Below, in pieces: positions 56,338 through 64,000 of a stretch of 64,000 nucleotides of DNA. Origin of the DNA: Comamonas sp. lk. GTDB taxonomy: Bacteria > Pseudomonadota > Gammaproteobacteria > Burkholderiales > Burkholderiaceae_C. The stretch lies in the NCBI RefSeq assembly GCF_900564145.1, contig NZ_UOOB01000001.1:1277732-1341731 (forward strand), in the 5' to 3' direction. The position numbers and the translations under genes are program-made. Under the pieces are notes generated by a model. The model searched no databases and was not told the DNA's origin. It worked only from the letters and a program-made list of their open reading frames with translations. How positions within the stretch are numbered: position 1 is the stretch's first letter; the number at the start of each line of letters is the position of its first letter.

Positions 56338-59136
56338 TCAACCAATCTGGGAGAGCAGGCTCTGGGCCTTGGTCTTGAGATCGCCGTGGGCTTCGGCAAT
56401 CACTTCTTCTATCAGTGTACGCGCACCGTCCGCATCGCCAATGGCATTGAATTCCTCGGCCAGGGCCAGCTTGGTGGCCAAGGGGTCTTCAGGTGCAGTC
56501 GGCGCGGCAGCCACTGCGGTCAGCGCGGGGCTGGAGGCGGGGCCACCGCCCAAATCCAGGCTCAGACCGCCAAGATCGAAGTCCATGATATGGCTGTTGG
56601 CAACCGGGTCTTTGGCTGGCTCCAGAGGCTGCTGTTCGGTTGCGCGCTCTTCGGTCAGGCCAGGAGCGCGGGTTTCTGCTGCGGGCGCGGTCTGTGGCAG
56701 GGTGAAGCTGTCCAGATCGAATTCCAGCGCGTCCAGCGAGGTGGCGGCAAAAGCCTGGCTGTTGTCGGCGGGCGCGGTCGGTGGCGTGAAGGCCTCCATT
56801 GCCGAAAAATCCATGTTCAGGCTGTTGTCGGCAGTGGGTGCGGCCGGTGTGGGCAGGCTTGCCACAGGGGGCTGGGCTGCGGGCCGGGAGTCGCTGAACT
56901 CCAGAGCGTCAAAGTCCTGAGCGCTGGGCTGAGGAATATGGGCTTCCATAGGCATTGGCTGCGACGAAAGACTGGCATCGGCCAGACCGCCGGGCAGATC
57001 CAGGTCCATGCCCAGATCCATGTCCAACGGCAAGGTGGCAGGGCCTTCACGGTCATCGTGGGGTGGCTGATAGCCGGACTGACGCGTCTGGTGGGCGGCA
57101 GCCAAGCCGGCGGCTCCCGCAGCCGTCACTGCCGTGGCGGCCGCAACGCGGCCCATCTGAGTCGATGCGGGTTCGGTCGCCGAGAACTGGGAGGGCATGA
57201 ACGCCTGAGCACTGGCTGCGGAGCGGGGCTGGGGGCTGCCGCCGGGCTGGTAGAGGGCGTTGTCGGGATCGAGGATGCGGCCTTGATCGGACAGACGCTG
57301 CCATTCCACACCCTGGCCTTGGGTCAGGGCGTAGACATGGTTGGCCGTTGCCTCAAAAGACAGGCGGTCGTGGCGCTTGGCATAGATCTCGCCCAACTTT
57401 TGATGCAGGGCCAGGCGATTCGGAGTGCTGCGCAGCGCTTCCTTGAGGATTTCCTCGGCCTGCAGATCACGGCCGTAGGCCAGGTACACATCGGCTTCGG
57501 CCAGGGGGTCCACATCGCCGGCGTCGAGCTGGCTGGGTGAGTAATGCATGGAATGGCCCGACATCTGGCTGCTGATGCCGGTATCCACGCGCTGGCCGCC
57601 GCTGCTGCCAAAAAAGGAGTCGAGTCGGCTGTCGATCAGCGTGCTGTCGCCCGTGACGGCTGCAGCCTTGCGGCGCTGTGCCACGCGGTAGCCGCCATAA
57701 CCGAGCAGCATGGCCAGAATGGCCGCACCTGCCAGCGGGATCGTGGGGTCTGCCAGCAGGTTGTCGATAAAACCGGGTTCGGCCGGGGCGGGAGCTGGTG
57801 CCGCCACGGGGGCAGGCTTGGGCGCAGGCGTCGCCGTTGGCGCGCTACCGTCAGTGGCGGCTGCATTACCGGCAGGTGCTGCATTTCCGGTAGCTGCAGT
57901 CGCAGATGGATCCTGGGCTACAGCCGGTTTGGTGCCTTCTGTTGCGGCGGTGGTCGGCGCAGCAGGGTCTGCAACTGCTCCAGTGGCAGGAACACCGTCG
58001 GGCTTGCTTGCCGCGGCAATCTGGTTCAGTTCGGCGATATTGCGCTTGAGCTCATCGACACGGTTGGACTGGTCTGCCGATTGCTTTTGCTGGGCCAGCT
58101 TCTCGTCCTCGGCCACGGCTTTGACGGCGCCCTTGGACAGGGTGAGCTTGTCGGGAGCGGCCGTGCCGGGCTTGGCATCCTGCACCTGAGCTTGGACCTG
58201 GCCCGACGCCGTGCGGCTTGCCGCTTCCACGGGCACTGCTGGCGCAGCGCCTGCCAGCAGGCGGCGGAACTCGTTGAAGTCGCGCGACTGGGCCGCCAGG
58301 ATCTGGCGTGCTTCGCGCGGCGATGTGGCCTTGGCCGCTCCTGCGTCGGGCATTTCGATCACGGCGCCGCTGCGCATCTGGTTCACGTTGTCGTTGACAA
58401 ATGCCTGCGGACTGCTGCGCAGCATGGCGACCAGCATCTGATCGAGGGAAACGCCTGCGGGACGATAGCGGGCAGCCAGTCGGCTGGCGGTGTCGCCTGG
58501 CTTGATCTTGATGCTCTTCTCGCCCGAAGCCGGTGCAGCTGGTGAAGCCGTTTCCGCTGCGCGCTTGCGCGGGGTATTTTCCTCGCTGCCGCGCTTGTTG
58601 CGCAAAGAGGAGGCTGCGGCGCGCTCGATTGGCCGCTCTGCAGCCAGCGGTGGGATGGGGCGGGGACGAGGGGCCACTTCAGGAGCCGAGGTCTGGGCTG
58701 CTGCCGTGACGACGGGAGCCGGGCGGCGGGCGGCGGGCGGGTCCAGCAGCAGGGTGTAACTGCGCTGCAGATTGCCGGACGTCCAGTTGGCATCGATGAC
58801 CAGATCAATAAAAGGATCGTTGACCGGCTGGAAGCTGCTCAGCTGGAGCACGGCCGTGCCATTGGCGCGCTTTTGCACCTTGATGCGCACGGAGCTGGCA
58901 ATGCCTGAGTACTCCACGCCCTGGGAACGGAAAGCAGCTGGCGAGGCAATGCTGGCCTGCAGATTGTCGGCTTCGGCAGAGGTCAGCTGAGGAATCTCGA
59001 CTTCGGCGCGCAGCGGTTCGCCGAGGGCGGACTGTACGGTGATACGGCCCAGTGCGAGTGCCCATGCGTTAGAGGAAGTTAAGCCTGAGAAGGCAAGGGT
59101 CGCAGCGGCGAGCGCAGAGAGTTTCCAGCGTTGCAT
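56338..59136 (-). CDS. fimV: FimV-like peptidoglycan-binding polar protein
   Basis: A 932-residue protein of the FimV/HubP type that organises the cell pole and supports type IV pili and twitching. A signal peptide (residues 1-27, cleavage near NAWA) precedes the FimV N-terminal domain (LGRITVQSALGEPLRAEVEI), a LysM-like segment near 210-270 (IKPGDTASRLAARYRPAGVS), one membrane helix near 455-475 (PLAGAAILAMLLGYGGYRVA), an acidic cytoplasmic region with TPR-like helices (DVYLAYGRDLQAEEILKEAL) and the short C-terminal FimV domain. Length matches FimV of Pseudomonas (919). It lies between asd and truA. Confidence 0.93.
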   Translation of the reverse strand: MQRWKLSALAAATLAFSGLTSSNAWALALGRITVQSALGEPLRAEVEIPQLTSAEADNLQASIASPAAFRSQGVEYSGIASSVRIKVQKRANGTAVLQLSSFQPVNDPFIDLVIDANWTSGNLQRSYTLLLDPPAARRPAPVVTAAAQTSAPEVAPRPRPIPPLAAERPIERAAASSLRNKRGSEENTPRKRAAETASPAAPASGEKSIKIKPGDTASRLAARYRPAGVSLDQMLVAMLRSSPQAFVNDNVNQMRSGAVIEMPDAGAAKATSPREARQILAAQSRDFNEFRRLLAGAAPAVPVEAASRTASGQVQAQVQDAKPGTAAPDKLTLSKGAVKAVAEDEKLAQQKQSADQSNRVDELKRNIAELNQIAAASKPDGVPATGAVADPAAPTTAATEGTKPAVAQDPSATAATGNAAPAGNAAATDGSAPTATPAPKPAPVAAPAPAPAEPGFIDNLLADPTIPLAGAAILAMLLGYGGYRVAQRRKAAAVTGDSTLIDSRLDSFFGSSGGQRVDTGISSQMSGHSMHYSPSQLDAGDVDPLAEADVYLAYGRDLQAEEILKEALRSTPNRLALHQKLGEIYAKRHDRLSFEATANHVYALTQGQGVEWQRLSDQGRILDPDNALYQPGGSPQPRSAASAQAFMPSQFSATEPASTQMGRVAAATAVTAAGAAGLAAAHQTRQSGYQPPHDDREGPATLPLDMDLGMDLDLPGGLADASLSSQPMPMEAHIPQPSAQDFDALEFSDSRPAAQPPVASLPTPAAPTADNSLNMDFSAMEAFTPPTAPADNSQAFAATSLDALEFDLDSFTLPQTAPAAETRAPGLTEERATEQQPLEPAKDPVANSHIMDFDLGGLSLDLGGGPASSPALTAVAAAPTAPEDPLATKLALAEEFNAIGDADGARTLIEEVIAEAHGDLKTKAQSLLSQIG

Positions 59137-59580
59137 AGGGCATCAAGCGTTGATATGTGCAATCGGGCGAGCAATCTTTTTCTTTTGGCCAGACTCATCC
59201 ATGCACATTTGTAATTGAAATTTACCCGGTTTCAAAGAGAGTCTCGTTGAGCCGGGTACGTGGTTTGCATTGTCAACCACGCTATCGCATTGTGAGCAAA
59301 AGCCTGGTAGGTGAAACAGAGGAATGTTGCCGAATGGCAACGAGATACAAGCCAGTGTATCGGTGCTGGCTGCTGTGCAGCGGTGCAGATGGAGCCGGCA
59401 GAGTCAAAGCCTGGGCTGTTTCTGCCATGTTACATGGCTGAGATTGTGCCGCAGCGGCGGCCAAGTCAAGAAAAAGCGCCATGCATCTGGACGATGACAT
59501 GGCGCTGTTTGTGCTGGCTCAAATCCGCGTGGCGAATCAGAGCCTAGCCCGGATGGGCATCAGATGGTTGGAGGCAGCAA
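59137..59580. other. 444-base asd-fimV intergenic region
   Basis: Holds the asd terminator at 59470-59506. The remainder is the upstream region of fimV and contains a TACCCGG/CCGGGTA inverted pair near 59222-59260, and short stems GTGGTT/AACCAC and GTTGCC/GGCAAC. No protein gene or recognisable RNA was seen, and no strong promoter could be assigned. Confidence 0.5.
59470..59506 (-). terminator. Intrinsic terminator after asd
   Basis: AGCGCCATG pairs with CATGGCGCT around a 14-base loop; an A-run on the plus strand gives the U-tract on the minus strand. Confidence 0.8.
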
Positions 59581-60693
59581 TCAGGCGGCCAGCAAAATGC
59601 GTAGCATGCGGCGCAGAGGCTCGGCAGCGCCCCACAGCAGCTGGTCGCCGATCACGAAGGCCGACACATACTCTGGGCCCATATTGAGCTTGCGCACGCG
59701 GCCCACAGCCACTTCCAGGCCGCCGGTGGTGGCGGCTGGCGTCAATTCCTTGACGGTCAGAGCACGCTCGTTGGCCACGAACTTCACCCAGGGGTTGCCG
59801 TTCTTGATCAGTGCTTCGATCTCCTCGAGAGGCAGATCCTTCTTGAGCTTGAGCGTCAGGGCCAGGCTGTGGCAGCGCATGGCGCCGATGCGCACGCACA
59901 GGCCGTCCACGGGGATGGTGGCTTCGGTGCCGAGGATCTTGTTGACTTCGGCCTGGCCCTTCCACTCTTCCTTGGACTGGCCGTTGTCCAGCTGGGCGTC
60001 GATCCAGGGGATCAGGCCGCCGGCCAGAGGGGCGCCGAAGAATTCGGTGGGCACGTCTTCGCGGATGGTGGTGGCAACCTTGCGGTCGATTTCCAAAATC
60101 GCGGAAGCCGGCGTGGCCAGCTCGTCGGCCACGGCAGCGTGGACCACGCCCATGCCCTTGAGCAGTTCGCGCATATGGTTGGCGCCGCCGCCCGATGCCG
60201 CCTGGTAGGTCATGGAGGAGACCCACTCCACCAGACCGGCCTTGAACAGGCCGCCCAGGCCCATCAGCAAGATGGAGTTGGTGCAGTTGCCGCCAATCCA
60301 GTTCTTGCCGCCAGCGGCCAGCTTGGTCTTGATCAGGTCGTCGTTGACGGGGTCCAGCACGATGACGGCGTTGTCTTCCATGCGCAGCGAAGATGCGGCA
60401 TCAATCCAGTGGCCATTCCAGCCGGCGGCGCGGATCTTGGGGAATACGTCCTTGGTGTAGTCACCGCCCTGGCAGGTGATGATGACGTCGCACTTTGCCA
60501 GTTCGGCGATGTCGTTGGCATCCTTGAGCTGGGTGTGGGTCTTGGCCATGGCCGGAGCCTTGCCGCCGGCATTGGAGGTGGAGAAGAACACAGGCTCGAT
60601 CAGCTCGAAGTCGCCTTCGGCTTGCATGCGGTCCATCAGCACGGAACCGACCATGCCGCGCCAGCCCACCAAACCCACTAGTTGCTTGCTCAT
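59581..60693 (-). CDS. asd: Aspartate-semialdehyde dehydrogenase
   Basis: Branch-point enzyme for lysine, diaminopimelate, threonine and methionine. 370 residues, beginning [17 protein letters not shown] (NADP fold), with nucleophile Cys137 in [10 protein letters not shown] and the active-site His in [11 protein letters not shown]. The size and sequence are of the gram-negative long type. Only its own terminator separates it from fimV. Confidence 0.97.
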   Translation of the reverse strand: MSKQLVGLVGWRGMVGSVLMDRMQAEGDFELIEPVFFSTSNAGGKAPAMAKTHTQLKDANDIAELAKCDVIITCQGGDYTKDVFPKIRAAGWNGHWIDAASSLRMEDNAVIVLDPVNDDLIKTKLAAGGKNWIGGNCTNSILLMGLGGLFKAGLVEWVSSMTYQAASGGGANHMRELLKGMGVVHAAVADELATPASAILEIDRKVATTIREDVPTEFFGAPLAGGLIPWIDAQLDNGQSKEEWKGQAEVNKILGTEATIPVDGLCVRIGAMRCHSLALTLKLKKDLPLEEIEALIKNGNPWVKFVANERALTVKELTPAATTGGLEVAVGRVRKLNMGPEYVSAFVIGDQLLWGAAEPLRRMLRILLAA

Positions 60694-61085
60694 TTGAAAC
60701 GCCCTTTCAGTATTGAAAACAGTAGCTTGAGACTGCTTCGTCCGGCTCGTCTGGCCGGAAAGGGCGCACGACGAACCGGGCTGGGTCAGCCGGTAATCGT
60801 CTTAATGGTGATTGCGCACGCGTCCACACCGGCTTGAGCAGCAGGTGTTGTGATTTCAGTGATGAAAAGGCGTGTGGCAAACATAAGTGCAGTGATTCTA
60901 GCCAATCTGCTGAAATCACTCTTCGTTAAAAATGATAAATGTATTCGTCAATTCGACGAAAAATCTATATTAATTTTGACGTTTTGCTGATTTATGCCTT
61001 GAAACCGCATCAATCAGCACGGTGGTCCCGCTGCTGCTGAACGGAGGGGCGCCTATGCGCCCATCCGTTCAGCGGTGCCTGAGCC
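60694..61085. other. 392-base leuB-asd intergenic region
   Basis: An AT-rich core (60905-61005) contains an ATTCGTC-like inverted motif (TTCGTC, five bases, GACGAA) near 60945-60961. A minus-strand TAGAAT at 60895-60900 may be the asd -10. A large hairpin follows leuB (separate entry). A 70-codon minus-strand frame here has no ribosome site or family likeness and was not called. Confidence 0.45.
61036..61073 (-). terminator. Large hairpin after leuB
   Basis: GCTGAACGGA pairs with TCCGTTCAGC, and inside it GGGCGC pairs with GCGCCC across CTAT, with one mismatch between the stems. No U-tract follows on the minus strand, so termination may be Rho-assisted. Confidence 0.5.
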
Positions 61086-62162
61086 TTATACCGAGGCCAG
61101 AGCCTTGACCACGGCGTCGCCCATCTGGGCGGTGCTGACCTTGGTCGTGCCTTCGCTGTAGATGTCGGCGGTGCGCAGGCCGTCGGCCAGCACTTGTTGC
61201 ACGGCAGCTTCGATCTTCAGAGCGGCCGCTTCCTGGCCCAGGCTGAAGCGCAGCATCATGGCGGCGCTCAGGATGGTGGCCAACGGATTGGCGATGCCCT
61301 TGCCGGCGATGTCGGGGGCCGAGCCGTGGCTGGGTTCGTACAGGCCTTGCTTTTTGTCGTTCAGCGATGCCGAGGGCAGCATGCCGATGGAGCCGGTCAG
61401 CATGGAGGCTTCGTCGGAGAGGATGTCGCCGAACATATTGCCGGTGACCACCACGTCAAAGCGCTTGGGTTCCTTGACCAGCTGCATGGCCGCGTTGTCC
61501 ACGTACATATGGTCCAGCGCCACATCGGGGTATTGCTTGGCGACTTCGGTGACCACGTCCTTCCACAGCTGGAAGGTTTCCAGCACATTGGATTTGTCCA
61601 CGCTGGTCACGCGCTTGTCGCGTTTTTGGGCGGCCTGGAAGGCCACGTGGGCAATGCGCTCGATCTCGGGGCGCGAGTAGCGCATGGTGTCGAAAGCTTC
61701 TTCGGAACCGGGGAAATGACCGTCCGGTGCCGTGCGGCGGCCGCGTGGCTGGCCGAAATAGATGTCGCCCGTCAACTCGCGGATGATCAGGATGTCCAGG
61801 CCGGCAACCAGCTCGGGCTTCAAGCTGGAGGCGTGCGTCAGTTCCTTGTAGCAGATGGCGGGACGGAAGTTGGCGAACAGGCCCAGCGCCTTGCGCAGGC
61901 CCAGAATGGCTTGCTCGGGGCGCAGAGGGCGGTCCAGCGTGTCGTACTTCCAGTCGCCCACGGCGCCGAACAGAATGGCGTCCGCTTCCTGGGCCAGCTT
62001 CAGCGTGGCGGGAGGCAGAGGGTGGCCAGAAGCCTCGTAACCTGCGCCGCCCACGGGGGCGGTTTCCATTTGCAGGTCCAGGTTCAGAGCGTTCAGAACC
62101 TTGACGGCTTCCGCAATGATTTCTGGGCCAATGCCGTCTCCGGGCAGAACTGCGATCTTCAT
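61086..62162 (-). CDS. leuB: 3-isopropylmalate dehydrogenase
   Basis: Third step of leucine synthesis. 358 residues of the isocitrate-dehydrogenase-like fold, starting [15 protein letters not shown], with the Lys/Asp active-site segments [15 protein letters not shown] and [20 protein letters not shown], and [16 protein letters not shown] as the NAD site. A family A repeat pair separates it from leuD. Confidence 0.97.
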   Translation of the reverse strand: MKIAVLPGDGIGPEIIAEAVKVLNALNLDLQMETAPVGGAGYEASGHPLPPATLKLAQEADAILFGAVGDWKYDTLDRPLRPEQAILGLRKALGLFANFRPAICYKELTHASSLKPELVAGLDILIIRELTGDIYFGQPRGRRTAPDGHFPGSEEAFDTMRYSRPEIERIAHVAFQAAQKRDKRVTSVDKSNVLETFQLWKDVVTEVAKQYPDVALDHMYVDNAAMQLVKEPKRFDVVVTGNMFGDILSDEASMLTGSIGMLPSASLNDKKQGLYEPSHGSAPDIAGKGIANPLATILSAAMMLRFSLGQEAAALKIEAAVQQVLADGLRTADIYSEGTTKVSTAQMGDAVVKALASV

Positions 62163-62179
62163 GATGTTCCTTTTAATTT

Positions 62180-62275
62180 AATAGCTGCTTACGCCCATTA
62201 TTCATAGACTTCAGATTCAATCGATCTTGAAAATGAAGAATTCAATGCGCTAGCAGCTCATTTATTGATAGTTAC
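62180..62275 (+). repeat. Inverted pair of repeat family A modules between leuB and leuD
   Basis: AGCTGCT (62183-62189) is inverted relative to AGCAGCT (62252-62258), with TACGC and ATGCGC modules inside and AATCGATCTTGAAAATG between. The organisation is like that between rseA and mucD, but more decayed. Its right edge touches the leuD stop codon. Confidence 0.55.
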
Positions 62276-62928
62276 TTCTGAACCAGAGTGTGTGCCAGCC
62301 AGGGCTTGGTGGCCAGACGCTCGGCTTCGAAGGCCTTGATCTTGTCCTCATGGCGCAGCGTGAGGCCGATATCGTCAAAGCCGTTGAGCAGGCAGTACTT
62401 GCGAAAAGCGATCACGTCGAAAGGAGTCTCTTCGCCCTGGGGGCGAACAATGACCTGGCGCTCCAGATCGATGGTCAGCTCGTAGCCGGGGAAGGCATGG
62501 ACGGCGTTGAACAGCTCTTCGATCACGGCTTCGGGCAAGACGATGGGCAGCAGGCCGTTCTTGAAGCAGTTGTTGAAGAAGATGTCGGCAAAGCTGGGGG
62601 CCAGCACGGCGCGAAAACCGTATTGATCCAGCGCCCAGGGAGCATGCTCGCGGCTGGAGCCGCAGCCGAAGTTGTTGCGCGCAATCAGGATGGATGCGCC
62701 TTTGTAGCGCGGCTGGTTGAGCACGAAGTCGGGGTTGGGCTTGCGATCCGATTCGGGCACGCCGGGCTGGCCGGGCTGGTCCAGATAGCGCCATTCGTCA
62801 AACAGGTTCACGCCAAAGCCGGTCTTCTTGATCGACTTGAGGAACTGCTTGGGGATGATGGCGTCGGTATCGACGTTTTCGCGGTCCATGGGGGCGACAA
62901 GGCCCTTGTGCACGGTGAATTTTTGCAT
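62272..62928 (-). CDS. leuD: 3-isopropylmalate dehydratase small subunit
   Basis: Swivelling domain subunit that isomerises 2- to 3-isopropylmalate with LeuC. 218 residues with the conserved [16 protein letters not shown] and [15 protein letters not shown] segments. An entericidin-like small gene lies between it and leuC, and a repeat pair after it. Confidence 0.97.
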   Translation of the reverse strand: MQKFTVHKGLVAPMDRENVDTDAIIPKQFLKSIKKTGFGVNLFDEWRYLDQPGQPGVPESDRKPNPDFVLNQPRYKGASILIARNNFGCGSSREHAPWALDQYGFRAVLAPSFADIFFNNCFKNGLLPIVLPEAVIEELFNAVHAFPGYELTIDLERQVIVRPQGEETPFDVIAFRKYCLLNGFDDIGLTLRHEDKIKAFEAERLATKPWLAHTLVQK

Positions 62929-62949
62929 GGCAGTCTCAGTGTTCTGGGG

Positions 62950-63078
62950 TCAGCGCGTCGCTGCGCGCTCAAGGGCGTTACCGGCCTTTTGCACGTCCTG
63001 GCCGAAGCCCTGGACGGTGTTGCAGGCCGCCAGCGTGAAGGCCAAGCCAATCAGGAGGATCGAGATAGAAGGCTTCAT
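62950..63078 (-). CDS. Entericidin-like small lipoprotein
   Basis: A 42-residue lipoprotein in the 175-base gap between leuC and leuD. The N-terminal lipoprotein signal MKPSISILLIGLAFTLAAC has the lipobox cysteine at residue 19, and the mature part NTVQGFGQDVQKAGNALERA resembles entericidin A/B, small membrane lipoproteins linked in E. coli to stress-triggered lysis. It ends 21 bases before the leuD start. The conserved position in the leu cluster of related bacteria suggests a real gene. No adjacent second entericidin copy is seen. Confidence 0.82.
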   Translation of the reverse strand: MKPSISILLIGLAFTLAACNTVQGFGQDVQKAGNALERAATR

Positions 63079-63103
63079 GGTAGCTCTGGCTGCACAAAGA
63101 TGT

Positions 63104-64000
63104 TTAGGCGAACTTGCGGATATCGACAAAGTGGCCGTGGATGGCGGCTGCAGCAGCCATGGCCGGGCTGACCAGATGGGTGCGGCCACCGGCGCCTTGT
63201 CGGCCTTCGAAGTTGCGGTTGCTGGTGGAGGCGCAGCGCTCGCCGGGCTCCAGACGGTCGGCATTCATGGCCAGGCACATGCTGCAACCGGGTTCGCGCC
63301 ATTCAAAGCCGGCGGCCTTGAAGATCACGTCCAGGCCTTCGCGCTCGGCCTGCTCCTTGACCAGGCCAGAGCCGGGCACCACCATGGCCAGCTTGATGTT
63401 GCGTGCCACTTTCTGGCCCAGTTTCTTGACCACGGCAGCGGCTTCGCGCATGTCTTCGATGCGGCTGTTGGTGCAGGAACCGATGAAGACCTTGTCCACA
63501 AAGATGTCGTTCAAAGGCTTGCCGGGCTCCAGCGCCATATAGGTCAGGGCGCGCTCGATGGCGCCGCGCTTGTTGCTGTCCTTTTCCTTGTCGGGATCGG
63601 GCACGCAGGCGTCGATGCCCAGCACCATCTCGGGCGAGGTGCCCCAGGTGACCTGAGGCACGATGTCGGCGCCGTTCAATTCCACCACGCGGTCGAATTT
63701 CGCATCGGCGTCGGAGTGCAGCGTCTTCCAGTAGGCGACGGCGGCATCCCACTCGGCACCCGTGGGGGCCAGGGGGCGGCCCTTGACGTAGTTGATGGTC
63801 TTTTCGTCAACGGCCACCAGGCCGGCGCGCGCACCGGCTTCGATGGCCATGTTGCAGACGGTCATGCGGCCTTCGATGGACAGGTCGCGGAAGGCTTCGC
63901 CCGCGAACTCGATGGTGTAGCCCGTGCCGCCGGCCGTGCCGATCTTGCCGATTACGGCCAGCACGATGTCCTTGGCGGTCACGCCGGGGGCAACCTTGCC
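63104..64000 (-). CDS. leuC: 3-isopropylmalate dehydratase large subunit, C-terminal part (5' end outside window)
   Basis: The frame is open to the right edge, leaving the last 298 residues visible. The iron-sulfur cysteines are in GSCTNSR and PGCSMCLA, with [20 protein letters not shown] and [20 protein letters not shown] closing the aconitase-like core. The part missing is the first third of the protein. With leuD it forms the isopropylmalate isomerase. Confidence 0.96.
   Translation of the reverse strand, partial: GKVAPGVTAKDIVLAVIGKIGTAGGTGYTIEFAGEAFRDLSIEGRMTVCNMAIEAGARAGLVAVDEKTINYVKGRPLAPTGAEWDAAVAYWKTLHSDADAKFDRVVELNGADIVPQVTWGTSPEMVLGIDACVPDPDKEKDSNKRGAIERALTYMALEPGKPLNDIFVDKVFIGSCTNSRIEDMREAAAVVKKLGQKVARNIKLAMVVPGSGLVKEQAEREGLDVIFKAAGFEWREPGCSMCLAMNADRLEPGERCASTSNRNFEGRQGAGGRTHLVSPAMAAAAAIHGHFVDIRKFA

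Noticed and set aside
60707..60919. A 70-codon minus-strand frame between leuB and asd
   Set aside because: No ribosome site, no family likeness, and the translation (Leu/Ser/Pro/Arg mix) looks random.

Overview
The window looks like chromosomal backbone of a GC-rich betaproteobacterium of the order Burkholderiales, most likely family Comamonadaceae and probably Comamonas. That placement is an inference from recognised gene order (rne-rluC / maf-yceD-rpmF-plsX-fabHDG-acpP-fabF-rpoE-rseA-mucD-lepA-lepB-rnc-era-recO-pdxJ-acpS, and leuC-leuD-leuB-asd-fimV-truA-trpF-trpB-trpA-accD), from protein character, and from small interspersed repeats I associate with this family. No rRNA, tRNA, CRISPR array, insertion sequence, prophage or integrase was seen. 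Nearly every gene is core metabolism or housekeeping.

Layout. 1-9.0 kb (+): the end of an AraC-type regulator, an EamA/DMT permease, a LysP-like lysine permease behind a leader with an intrinsic terminator, DNA polymerase IV, an Aer-like PAS chemoreceptor and a 761-residue protein of unknown function. 9.0-15.0 kb (-): queF, a prolyl-4-hydroxylase-like dioxygenase, yaaA and a large RNase E with a low-complexity tail. 15.5-18.7 kb (+): rluC, a HAD phosphatase, a Rieske protein and sppA. 18.8-20.2 kb (-): an RsmI-like methyltransferase overlapping maf. 20.3-26.8 kb (+): yceD, rpmF, then the fatty-acid synthesis cluster plsX-fabH-fabD-fabG-acpP-fabF. 27-30.7 kb (+): a small membrane protein, then rpoE-rseA-mucD, an envelope-stress cluster without rseB. 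31.1-39.6 kb (+): lepA, lepB, a DUF4845 protein, rnc, era, recO, pdxJ, acpS and nagZ. 39.7-45.2 kb (+): an SbmA/YddA-type ABC exporter, a phosphofructokinase, two unknown proteins and purT. 45.3-50.8 kb (-): a small MscS channel, a REC-GGDEF protein, a conserved membrane protein, lysS and a Lon-N-domain protein. 50.9-51.5 kb (+): a YggT protein. 51.6 kb to the end (-): accD, trpA, trpB, trpF, truA, fimV, asd, leuB, leuD, an entericidin-like lipoprotein and leuC, which runs off the right edge.

How the genes work together. PlsX, FabH, FabD, FabG, AcpP, FabF and AccD cover much of fatty-acid initiation and elongation, and AcpS, encoded elsewhere in the window, activates AcpP. LepA, LepB, Rnc and Era link translation, secretion and RNA maturation, with RNase E and RluC further upstream. 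RpoE, RseA and MucD form an envelope-stress module. The right arm joins leucine, tryptophan and aspartate-family amino-acid synthesis with FimV and TruA.

I did not find a convincing new multi-gene system. The most interesting non-coding signals are a candidate attenuator in the lysP leader, a promoter-to-terminator unit just upstream of lepA (candidate small RNA or attenuator), an interspersed repeat family with one copy apparently read in frame inside the 761-residue protein, and a second palindromic repeat family, one copy of which supplies the stop codon of lysP. All start choices, promoter calls and repeat assignments were made by eye.
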